Shown here: piece after piece, positions 34,887 to 42,449 of the stretch
Numbering within the stretch: the first letter of the stretch is position 1
Layout: every line of letters begins with the position of its first letter
Origin: Pseudobdellovibrionaceae bacterium
GTDB taxonomy: Bacteria; Bdellovibrionota; Bdellovibrionia; Bdellovibrionales; Bdellovibrionaceae
DNA length: 64,000 nucleotides
Reading direction: 5' to 3'
NCBI GenBank assembly: GCA_019637915.1
Contig: JAHBUV010000001.1
Span: forward strand, 2,202,565-2,266,564
The notes under the pieces: model-generated
Databases searched by the model: none
The model's input: the letters and a program-made list of their open reading frames with translations, nothing else
Told to the model about the DNA's origin: nothing
Made by a program: the position numbers and the translations under genes

Positions 34887-35423
34887 TTAGTACCAGCGGT
34901 TAGGCGAGTAATAATAGTAGTTGTACGGGTAGGTATTGTAATTATAGCAGGGCGAGTAGTTGTTGCCGTAGTAGTACATGTTGGCATAGCCGTAGCCGCC
35001 ACCGTAAGCGTAACCACCGCCATAAGCGTAGCCACCGCCGTAGCCGTAGCCGTAGCCACCGCCGTAGGCGTAACCGCCGCCATAAGCGTAACCACCACCG
35101 TAACCGTAACCAGCGCCATAACCGTAACCGGCACCGTAGATGTACCAGCTGGAAGCGCCCGCGGAGCTATCGAGCTCGCTCTTCATGTTTTTGGCCAGAA
35201 CGGGTTGGAATTTTCCGTTTTTCGCCAGGGCTTGAGCTTGCTTGTTGGAGCTGATTTTACCGGTTTTCAGGTAAGAGACCTTGTTGGTCCGCTTGTCGAT
35301 GCGGACGATGATCGTGCCTTGCAGGCCACGGTTATTGGTAACGGCTCTCTCGTTGTCGAGTTCGCCGGCGACAGCGGCGGCCGTTCCGAACACCAGAGCG
35401 GCAGACAGCATAAAACGCAGCAT
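34887..35423 (-). CDS. Exported Gly/Tyr-repeat protein
   Basis: The 178-residue product has a signal peptide (MLRFMLSAALVFGTAAAVA) and a folded-looking N-terminal region (about 20-90). It is followed by a low-complexity tract of tandem GGYAYGGGY/GYGYG units (about residues 95-150) and a Tyr/Asn-rich tail ending in SPNRWY. The repeat arrangement is nearly palindromic in amino-acid order. GAGGTC precedes the ATG. Tyr/Gly-rich exported tracts may self-associate or adhere, but I recognise no family. Confidence 0.7.
   Translation of the reverse strand: MLRFMLSAALVFGTAAAVAGELDNERAVTNNRGLQGTIIVRIDKRTNKVSYLKTGKISSNKQAQALAKNGKFQPVLAKNMKSELDSSAGASSWYIYGAGYGYGAGYGYGGGYAYGGGYAYGGGYGYGYGGGYAYGGGYAYGGGYGYANMYYYGNNYSPCYNYNTYPYNYYYYSPNRWY
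34986..35136 (-). repeat. Tandem codon repeats encoding the GGYAYGGGY tract
   Basis: The minus strand contains many copies of a unit built from GGY, TAY and GCx/GGx codons, with small synonymous changes between units. The repeat length is a multiple of three and in frame. Unit number may vary between strains by slippage. Confidence 0.8.
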
Positions 35424-35563
35424 ATTTGACCTCCTCAATTTTTGATCACTTTTGCTTTCGAATCAGTTTCTTGTTATAGGCAGGGCGTTTCTTGTCGAGA
35501 AAAAAGTCGAAGTCAAGTTGTTAAGCTTTCATCACGTGAGTTGAACGACGAAGGTGGTGAGCA

Positions 35564-36472
35564 GTGAAAAAAACGCATTCCCCATTCACGTTCGAGCCCA
35601 TCGGCGTTCTGGAATCCTGCTACAAAGACAAATTCGGCGTCCCCCGGCAATCAGGGCTGGTGAAGGCGGCGACCGCCAGGCTCAAGCTGCGCGCCGATCT
35701 TCACCCGGACCAGGCTTTGCAAGGTTTACATGGTTTCAGCCACGTCTGGTTGATCTGGGTTTTCCACGAGAACCGCACCGCCCGCTACCACGCCAAAGTG
35801 CATCCGCCGCGCCTGGGCGGCGAGAGCCTCGGCGTCTTCGCCACGCGCAGCCCCCACCGTCCAAATCCGATCGGTTTGTCCCTGGTTGAAATCATCGCCA
35901 TCGAGGGGGACACCCTGTTCCTGGCGGGCATTGACGTGATGGACGGGACGCCCGTGCTGGATCTGAAACCCTACCTGCCCGGCGTGGAGGCCCTGCCGGA
36001 GGCGCGCGCCGGCTGGATGCCGCAGGCCTCGGGGGAAGAGCTGCGGGTCTCCTGGACGGACGCGGCGGAGGAGGCCTTCCAGGAATGGCGGGAGCGCCTG
36101 CGGCACCGGGGTTTTCGCGAGGAAGCCGCGCGCTTGCGTGAAATCATCACGGACACGATCCGCCTCGATCCCCGGCCGGTGCTTTACCGGGGCGGGGAGG
36201 GGGACGGGGGCTATCAGCGCCGCCCCAACCATGCCTTTCGTTTGTATGACGGGGACGTGCATTTCGTCATGACCGGCGCGGGGCAGGCGGAAATTTTCGA
36301 AATTCGCCCTCTGCATGATGAATTTCCCCCCGCGAACTTGCGGAATTTCGACCCATCGATTAAGTCTGGCGGAGTTGTCGAAACGCCCGAAAGGGAGGGG
36401 AAAAATCATGGAACTCATGGAAACGTCCGCGACCAACGCCAACCACGCCAAAACAAACGACCAAAAACGTGA
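35564..36472 (+). CDS. trmO: tRNA (N6-threonylcarbamoyladenosine) methyltransferase TrmO-like
   Basis: The 302-residue protein belongs to the TsaA/TrmO family, which N6-methylates t6A37 in certain tRNA-Thr molecules using SAM. The family core is FEPIGVLESCYKDKFGVPRQSGL, then LHGFSHVWLIWVFHEN and FATRSPHRPNPIGLSLV. The last part (about 240-302) extends beyond the E. coli length. The start is GTG with a purine-rich ribosome-binding site. Its 3' end overlaps the oxygenase gene by 65 bp in another frame. Confidence 0.9.
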   Translation: MKKTHSPFTFEPIGVLESCYKDKFGVPRQSGLVKAATARLKLRADLHPDQALQGLHGFSHVWLIWVFHENRTARYHAKVHPPRLGGESLGVFATRSPHRPNPIGLSLVEIIAIEGDTLFLAGIDVMDGTPVLDLKPYLPGVEALPEARAGWMPQASGEELRVSWTDAAEEAFQEWRERLRHRGFREEAARLREIITDTIRLDPRPVLYRGGEGDGGYQRRPNHAFRLYDGDVHFVMTGAGQAEIFEIRPLHDEFPPANLRNFDPSIKSGGVVETPEREGKNHGTHGNVRDQRQPRQNKRPKT

Positions 36473-37412
36473 AGTCCCGACCCTGAGTCTGGCGGCTTAC
36501 ACGCAAGGCTCCCCGGAAGAACGCGCCCATTTCGTCGAGAACCTGGCGCGCGGATTCAAGGAGTACGGCTTCGTGATCCTGAAAGATCACGGCGTCGACA
36601 CCGCGCTTTTCGACCGCGGTTACGAGATCCTCGAGCGGGTTTTCCGCATGCCGACGGAAGCCAAATTGAAATATGTTCCCCCCTCGGGCGATGGCCAGCG
36701 CGGCTACACGCCCTTCGGCCGCGAGCACGCCAAAGACAGCCCCGTCATGGACCTGAAAGAGTTTTGGCACGTCGGCCGCGAGTTGCCGGCCGACCATCCC
36801 GACAAAGCCCATCAGCCCGACAACATCTGGCCGCAAGAGGCCCCGGAATTCCGTCCCTTGTTCCTGTCGCTCTTCGAGCAGCTGGAAAAAGCCGGCGCCG
36901 TGATGCTGGAAGCTTTGACCGGTCCCTTGAAGGTGGAAAAAGACTTCTTCGCGAAGATGATCCACAACGGCAGCTCGGTCTTCCGTTTGCTGCATTACCC
37001 GCCGATTCCCGAAGGCACGGACCCGCGCTGCCTGCGCGCGGCCCCGCACGAGGACATCAACTTCATCACCATTCTGCCGGCCGCGACGTCGGCGGGCCTG
37101 CAGTTGAAGGACCGCGACGGCCGCTGGCTGGACGTCAACGCCGAAAACGGCACCTTGATCGTCGACGCCGGCGACATGCTGGCGCGCCTGACCAATGACG
37201 TGATCCCGTCCACCACCCACCAGGTGGTGAATTCGCCCGGGGCGGTCTCGAAGAGCCGCTACAGCATGCCCTTCTTCATGCACCCGCGTCCGGACGCCAT
37301 GCTGTCGTGCCTGCCCTCTTGCCGGGGCGAGGGCGCCAAGCACGCGGACATCACCGCCGGTGAGTTCCTCTATCAACGCCTGGTTGAGATCGGTTTGATC
37401 AAGCCGGCATGA
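36408..37412 (+). CDS. 2-oxoglutarate/Fe(II)-dependent dioxygenase, IPNS-like
   Basis: The 334-residue protein fits the isopenicillin-N-synthase-like oxygenases, which use Fe(II) and an oxo-acid to oxidise a substrate. The iron triad is visible in PHEDINFITIL (H and D) and STTHQVVNSP (second H). SRYSMPFF provides the RxS that binds 2-oxoglutarate. The N-terminal DIOX_N region includes GFKEYGFVILKDHG. AGGGAGGGG lies upstream of the ATG. The substrate is unknown. It is translationally coupled to the next gene (ATGA overlap). Confidence 0.85.
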   Translation: MELMETSATNANHAKTNDQKREVPTLSLAAYTQGSPEERAHFVENLARGFKEYGFVILKDHGVDTALFDRGYEILERVFRMPTEAKLKYVPPSGDGQRGYTPFGREHAKDSPVMDLKEFWHVGRELPADHPDKAHQPDNIWPQEAPEFRPLFLSLFEQLEKAGAVMLEALTGPLKVEKDFFAKMIHNGSSVFRLLHYPPIPEGTDPRCLRAAPHEDINFITILPAATSAGLQLKDRDGRWLDVNAENGTLIVDAGDMLARLTNDVIPSTTHQVVNSPGAVSKSRYSMPFFMHPRPDAMLSCLPSCRGEGAKHADITAGEFLYQRLVEIGLIKPA

Positions 37413-38167
37413 ACCGTCACGTCGTTCTTTTCCTCGCCGTCGGGTTTTTTGTTTTCGCCGTCTGGAAAAGCTGCCACACGGATTCGGATTCGCCTTTGCC
37501 GGCGGCGGAAGAACAAGAGACGGTGACCGAGACCCAGGAAGAGATGGGGGAGGCGCAACCCGCGCCGGTGACGGCTGACCCCGCGGCGGGCGCGAACCCG
37601 GACGCTCTGGCGGAACCCTCCGCCATCGTCGATGAGGATCTGATCCAGGCCCGCTTCGCCGGCGCTTTGACGGCGGCGGGCACCTGCCTGGGGTTCAACG
37701 TGCCATCGCCGGGTGACCGTGTCGCGCCGACCCTGGAGAACTGGGTCAGCTCCGTGAAACCCGAATTGGGCGAAGTCGTCCTGCAGACCGAGGACTGGAG
37801 CACGGCCGACCTCACCACGCCCGGCGGTGAAAAGCGCCGGCTGCGCATCGAGATGGATTATTCGGGCGAAGACCGCATCGTCCGCCGCGTGAAGTACTTC
37901 CGCGTCGGGGAAGACGAGAGCCTGGAACCGATCCCTCTGGATGACCAGAACTCGGCGGATCCATCCGAGACCTTTCTGGCCTCCCTCGAGTCGGACGGTC
38001 AGATCACGCGCCGTGAGCGCTCCGAGCGGATTTATTTCCCGTCCGGGGAGGAGATCGTCGTCACGGAGCGCGACGGGCGCGTTTACGAGCTGGACATGAC
38101 CCGCGGCGGGAAGACTTTCCGCTGCAAACCGGACGATCCCAGTCCGGACGCGTGCCGCTGCCTCTGA
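37409..38167 (+). CDS. Membrane-anchored protein of unknown function
   Basis: The 252-residue product starts with a hydrophobic segment (about 4-19, VVLFLAVGFFVFAVW) followed by KSC. This is not a canonical lipobox, so it is either a signal anchor or an unusual lipoprotein. A Glu/Ala/Pro-rich linker (about 27-70) leads to a beta-rich domain with RRLRIEMDY and EIVVTERDGRVYELD. It ends in a Cys-containing segment (CKPDDPSPDACRCL). Its ATG overlaps the oxygenase stop, so the two form one transcription unit closed by a strong terminator. Confidence 0.65.
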   Translation: MNRHVVLFLAVGFFVFAVWKSCHTDSDSPLPAAEEQETVTETQEEMGEAQPAPVTADPAAGANPDALAEPSAIVDEDLIQARFAGALTAAGTCLGFNVPSPGDRVAPTLENWVSSVKPELGEVVLQTEDWSTADLTTPGGEKRRLRIEMDYSGEDRIVRRVKYFRVGEDESLEPIPLDDQNSADPSETFLASLESDGQITRRERSERIYFPSGEEIVVTERDGRVYELDMTRGGKTFRCKPDDPSPDACRCL

Positions 38168-38200
38168 GGGGCGGTTTGAAAAAATCCTGAAAAATGAAAA

Positions 38201-38228
38201 GGGCGGATGATGAATCCGCCCTTTTTTT
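38201..38228 (+). terminator. Rho-independent terminator, bidirectional
   Basis: GGGCGGAT-GATGA-ATCCGCCC forms an 8-bp stem followed by seven T and preceded by four A. It serves the plus-strand unit and, in reverse, the convergent valS gene, which ends eight bases away. Confidence 0.9.
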
Positions 38229-38235
38229 CGCGACG

Positions 38236-40914
38236 CTACTGGAAGCGGGTGAGGGCTTCGCGCATCGACGTCAGTTGAACCTTGGATTGGCTGAGGAGCA
38301 GGCGATCGGCGGCGACCACCTCCTCGTCGGCGTTCTGCACGAATTTCTCGTTGGACAGCTTGTTCGTGAGCAGGCCGATGTCCTTTTCCAGTTTCTCGAT
38401 GGTCTTGCGCATGCGCTTGATCTCCTCGTCGAAGTCGACCAGGCCCTCGAGGGGGATGATCACCTTCACCGTGGATTCTTTCACCGTCACCAGGGCCACG
38501 GCGCACTTGCGCAGATCGCCTTCGACGCCGATTTCGATGTCCTCCAGGCGGCCCATGGTCATCAGGGCGCTTTTGTTCGTGCCGAGGATCTTCTGGACCG
38601 AGTCCTCCGTCACGCCCAGGCGGATCCTGATTTTCAGGGCCGGGCTCAGGCGGTTTTCACCGCGGATGTTGCGGATGGCGGTGATGGTTTCCTTCACCAG
38701 ATCCACCTCGAAGGCGGATTGCTCGTTGCCGAAAGCCAGGAAGTCCTTGTCGTTGCGCGTGTTCGGGAACTGATCGACGATGCAGGCTTCGCCCTTGATC
38801 GGCAGCTTCGAGTGGATCTCTTCCGTGATGAAGGGGCAGAATGGGTGCATCAGGCGCACGACGCGGTTCAGGACCTGCGCCAGCACCAGCTGGCTCGTGC
38901 GGCGTTCGGCGGCGTTGTCGCCGTTCATGATGGGTTTCATGAATTCGATGTACCAGTCGCAGAATTGCCCCCACACGAAGTGGTACAAGGCCTGGGCGGC
39001 GTCCGAGAAACGGTCCGACTCCAGGGCCTCTTCCACGGCTTTTTCCACTTCCGCGAGCTTGAAGATGATCCAGCGGTCGAAGCTGCTCATGTTGGCTTTG
39101 TCGGGCAGGGCTTTCACGCCCTCCGACGGCGCGGTGAAATCGGACAGGTTCTGGAGCGCGAAACGGGTGGCGTTCCAGATCTTGTTCATGAAGTTGCGGT
39201 AGCCCTCGATGCGTTGCTCGGACACCTTGATGTCCTTGCCCGAGTAGAGGTGCGCGATCAGGCTGAAACGCAGGGCGTCCGCCCCGTATTTCTCGATCAG
39301 CTCGACGGGGTCCAAGGAGTTGCCCAGGGACTTGGACATCTTGCGGCCTTGCGAGTCGCGCACGATGCCGTGCAGGTAGACCGTGCGGAAGGGCACGTCG
39401 CGCTTGAACTCGAGTCCCATCATGATCATGCGGGCGACCCAGAAAAAGATGATGTCGGGGGCCGTGACCAGATAGTTGGTCGGGTAGAAGGTTTTCTGCG
39501 TCTCGGTCTCTTCCGGCCAGCCCATCGTGGAAAAGGGCCACAGGGCCGAGGAGAACCAGGTGTCGAGGACGTCGTCGTCCTGCTTGAGATTCGTGTCGCC
39601 GCACTTTTCACAAGCCGCGGGATCGGTCTCGCTCACCGTGACGTGTTCGCATTTTCCGCAGGTCCAGGCCGGGATGCGGTGGCCCCACCACAGCTGGCGC
39701 GAGATGCACCAGTCCTCGATGTTGTTCATCCAGTGCAGGTACACTTTGGTCCAGGATTCCGGTTCGAAGCGGATGGTGCCGCTTTCGACCACGCGTTTGG
39801 CGGGCACGGCCAGGTGCTCGGTTTTCACGAACCATTGTTCGGACAGGAAGGGCTCGACGACGGCGTCGGTGCGCGAGCAGTGGCCCACGGACAGGGCGTG
39901 CGGCTCTTCCTTCACCAGCAGGTTCAGGCTCTTCAGGTCCTCGACGACTTTCTTGCGGGCGTCGGCGACTTTCATCCCCTGGTAAGCGCCGGCGTTTTCA
40001 TTGAGGGTGCCGTTGCGGTTCAGGATGTTGATGAACTCCAGGCCGTGGGTTTTGCCGATCCTGAAGTCGTTGAAGTCGTGGGCCGGCGTGATCTTCACGA
40101 CGCCGGAGCCGAACTCCTTGTCGACGTAGGTGTCGGCGATGATCGTCACCTTGCGGTTGATCAGGGGCACGGTCACGCCCATGCCGATCAGGTGCTTGTA
40201 GCGCGGATCCTCGGGATTCACGCAGACGGCGGTGTCGCCGAGCATGGTTTCGGGACGGGTGGTGGCGATGGTCAGAAAGCCACTGCCGTCCTCCAGGGGA
40301 TAGTTGATGTGCCAGAGGGTGCCTTTGGTCTGCTTGTGCTCGACCTCGAGGTCCGAGATGGCGGATTCCAGGGGCGCCGACCAGTTCACCAGGCGCAGTC
40401 CCTTGTAGATCCAACCTTTTTTGTGGAGGCTCACGAACACTTTGCGCACGGCCTTCGAAACGTTTTCATCGAGGGTGAAGACGGCGCGGTCCCAGTCGCA
40501 GGAGTCGCCCAGGCGGCGCATCTGCGCGTAGATGCGGTCGCCGTACTGGTGCTTCCAATCCCAGACTTTCTCGATGAAGGCGTCGCGGCCCAACTGGTGG
40601 CGGTTGGTGCCTTGTTTTTTGAGCTCTTTTTCGACGACGGTCTGCGTGGCGATGCCGGCGTGATCCGTGCCCGGCAACCAAAGGGCGTTGTAGCCGTTCA
40701 TGCGTTTCCAGCGGATCAGCAGATCCTGGATGGTGTGGTCCAGCGCATGACCCATGTGCAGGAAGCCCGTCACGTTCGGGGGAGGGAGGATGATGCAGAA
40801 AGGCGGCTTGGTGCTGCGGTCGTGGGCTTTGAAAAAACCCGACGACTCCCACCACTGGTAAATGCGTCCCTCGACATCGGCGGAATTGTAACGATCACTG
40901 AGTGTTTCGGCCAT
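38236..40914 (-). CDS. valS: Valyl-tRNA synthetase
   Basis: The 892-residue class I synthetase charges tRNA-Val and edits mis-charged threonine. The HIGH motif appears as HMGH in PNVTGFLHMGHALD, the KMSKS motif is exact (GRKMSKSLGNSLDP), and the editing domain contains TTRPETMLGDTA. A zinc-finger-like CGKC/CEKC pair lies in the middle, and a coiled-coil tail closes the protein. The ATG at 40914 begins the usual family N terminus; an in-frame GTG nine bases earlier is an alternative. Confidence 0.97.
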   Translation of the reverse strand: MAETLSDRYNSADVEGRIYQWWESSGFFKAHDRSTKPPFCIILPPPNVTGFLHMGHALDHTIQDLLIRWKRMNGYNALWLPGTDHAGIATQTVVEKELKKQGTNRHQLGRDAFIEKVWDWKHQYGDRIYAQMRRLGDSCDWDRAVFTLDENVSKAVRKVFVSLHKKGWIYKGLRLVNWSAPLESAISDLEVEHKQTKGTLWHINYPLEDGSGFLTIATTRPETMLGDTAVCVNPEDPRYKHLIGMGVTVPLINRKVTIIADTYVDKEFGSGVVKITPAHDFNDFRIGKTHGLEFINILNRNGTLNENAGAYQGMKVADARKKVVEDLKSLNLLVKEEPHALSVGHCSRTDAVVEPFLSEQWFVKTEHLAVPAKRVVESGTIRFEPESWTKVYLHWMNNIEDWCISRQLWWGHRIPAWTCGKCEHVTVSETDPAACEKCGDTNLKQDDDVLDTWFSSALWPFSTMGWPEETETQKTFYPTNYLVTAPDIIFFWVARMIMMGLEFKRDVPFRTVYLHGIVRDSQGRKMSKSLGNSLDPVELIEKYGADALRFSLIAHLYSGKDIKVSEQRIEGYRNFMNKIWNATRFALQNLSDFTAPSEGVKALPDKANMSSFDRWIIFKLAEVEKAVEEALESDRFSDAAQALYHFVWGQFCDWYIEFMKPIMNGDNAAERRTSQLVLAQVLNRVVRLMHPFCPFITEEIHSKLPIKGEACIVDQFPNTRNDKDFLAFGNEQSAFEVDLVKETITAIRNIRGENRLSPALKIRIRLGVTEDSVQKILGTNKSALMTMGRLEDIEIGVEGDLRKCAVALVTVKESTVKVIIPLEGLVDFDEEIKRMRKTIEKLEKDIGLLTNKLSNEKFVQNADEEVVAADRLLLSQSKVQLTSMREALTRFQ

Positions 40915-41308
40915 GCGGGCCACTCTAAAGGGTCAGGGCCTTCTTTTTGAGGCTCGGTGCGTTATTCGCGGAATTTTCCCCGCTTCTTTCCAGAAGTGGC
41001 TCGGAGAGGGCGCCTTTTCGGGAAGGCGGCGGGCGCGGCGAAGTCGCTCCCTTATGACGCGGGACGCTTTCTTGGGGAGAGGAGGCGAGGAGATGTCCCG
41101 GGATGACTTCCGCCGAGAGTCGTTCGGCGTCCTTGGCTCCCGTGAACGGGGGGTGTTTGCTGGAGAGCGAAACGAAAAACACAGTGAATAAAATGAATTG
41201 ATCTGGACGAAGGTCGTTCCGCCAGAGTCTTCAGTTGGCCGGGCGCGGATCCATTTTTATGATCGGATTTTGTTCTTGCGATGAACGAAATTGATTCAAG
41301 GAGGATGC
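40915..41308. other. Divergent intergenic region, 394 bp
   Basis: This gap separates valS (minus) from a lipoprotein gene (plus). Apart from the AAGGAGG ribosome-binding site at its right end, I see no clear promoter hexamers, dyads or conserved RNA. Short open frames on both strands lack start signals. Confidence 0.5.
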
Positions 41309-42334
41309 ATGATTTCTTTGCGTTGGGCGACTTTGGTTTTGGCGGGCTTCCAGCTGCTGGCGTGCTCGGGCGGCGGAGGCGGAGGTGGTGGTTCTTCAGC
41401 GCGCGGTGTGGCCACGGGGGCATTTTCCATTCCCGCCGCCAGTTGCGGCACCGGGGTCTGCATTTCTTCCCTCAGCCCGATGAGCGATCTGGCGGCGATG
41501 AACATGTCGTCTCAGGAGGCGGCGTTGGAATTCGCCTCGACGGTCTATGACGTCTTCAAGTCGCAGACGATTCCCGACATCAATGCCAAACTGTACGAGA
41601 TCGAGCAGGCCTTTAAAAACGAGGGCTATACGACCTGCGCGCAGGCCGTCGTTATTCCTCCCGTGAGTTCCTACCCCTTGGGTGGCGGATACACGGTCGA
41701 TGTGGCGAACGGGGACCGGAACTTCCCCACGGGAATGAGCTTGCACGGGCAGGCTGATCGCAAGTTCACTCTCGCTTTGAATTCGACGAAGTTCGCGGAA
41801 ATCCAGTTGAAGTGCTCGGGCTCGGATCGCGCCATCTACGTGCGCGTGGTGCCGGCGGCCGGCACGGCCTATGAGTTTTTCGCCGAAGAGACGGGCAGCG
41901 CGAAAACGATCTACGGGGCCTCGGATGTCGGTTCTGAAAAAAGAACGGTCTATTTCAAATCCTCTTCCGCCAGCGTGTTTCAATTGACCATGGTGGGGAT
42001 CGGCGTGGATGCGGGAGTGCCCATCAACGTCGCGGTTTCGGGTGGCGCGAATCTCGCGGGCACGGGCAAGCTGGACGCGCAATTGACCTTGAACAACCAG
42101 TCCCTGGTGGTCCCCGCTACGAGCGAAAGCTTCGTGGCGAACCTGCCGAACTGGGATTTCCTGACCCCGGACTCCGTCCGTCATTGCTACACGAGTTTCT
42201 CCCCGATCACGATCGTGACGGACGCTTCCTGCAGTTCCCTGCAGGCGGCCGTGCCGGCCCACCCTTTGCGCGGTGGAACGGCGGATTGGTCGATCAGCGA
42301 TATGCAGTCGGCCTCGGTCAGCACCAGCTTCTGA
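41309..42334 (+). CDS. Lipoprotein of unknown function
   Basis: The 341-residue product has a lipoprotein signal (LVLAGFQLLAC, lipobox LLAC) followed by eight consecutive Gly residues, a flexible spacer that would hold the domain away from the membrane. The mature chain is mostly beta (strand-like segments KFTLALNS, IQLKCSG, YEFFAEETG, FQLTMVGIGVDAG). Several cysteines may form disulfides. No family is recognised. The ATG at 41309 is chosen because AAGGAGG precedes it; a longer frame is possible. Confidence 0.7.
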   Translation: MISLRWATLVLAGFQLLACSGGGGGGGGSSARGVATGAFSIPAASCGTGVCISSLSPMSDLAAMNMSSQEAALEFASTVYDVFKSQTIPDINAKLYEIEQAFKNEGYTTCAQAVVIPPVSSYPLGGGYTVDVANGDRNFPTGMSLHGQADRKFTLALNSTKFAEIQLKCSGSDRAIYVRVVPAAGTAYEFFAEETGSAKTIYGASDVGSEKRTVYFKSSSASVFQLTMVGIGVDAGVPINVAVSGGANLAGTGKLDAQLTLNNQSLVVPATSESFVANLPNWDFLTPDSVRHCYTSFSPITIVTDASCSSLQAAVPAHPLRGGTADWSISDMQSASVSTSF

Positions 42335-42358
42335 TCTTCAATTTGCGGAATTGTCCAG

Positions 42359-42386
42359 GCAAAGGGCCCCTCAAGGGGCCCTTTGC
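42359..42386 (+). terminator. Terminator-like hairpin
   Basis: GCAAAGGGCCCC-TCAA-GGGGCCCTTTGC is a perfect 12-bp stem, 24 bases past the lipoprotein stop. Only a short T run follows (CTTTG). It may be a terminator for the lipoprotein transcript ahead of ggt. Confidence 0.55.
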
Positions 42387-42449
42387 CTTTGAGCGAAGCT
42401 TCATTGAAAAAGCCTTGTTCCGTGGCGGAAGCCTGGGTTCAATCAATCC

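Noticed and set aside
34986-35136. Possible CRISPR-like or satellite array
   Set aside because: The repeats are in-frame codons of a Gly/Tyr protein; there are no spacers or unique sequences between constant repeats.
38194-40950. 918-codon open frame on the plus strand opposite valS
   Set aside because: It is an antisense frame through the valS gene caused by high GC at third positions. The product is a low-complexity run of Asp/Val/Gly/His and has no start signal.
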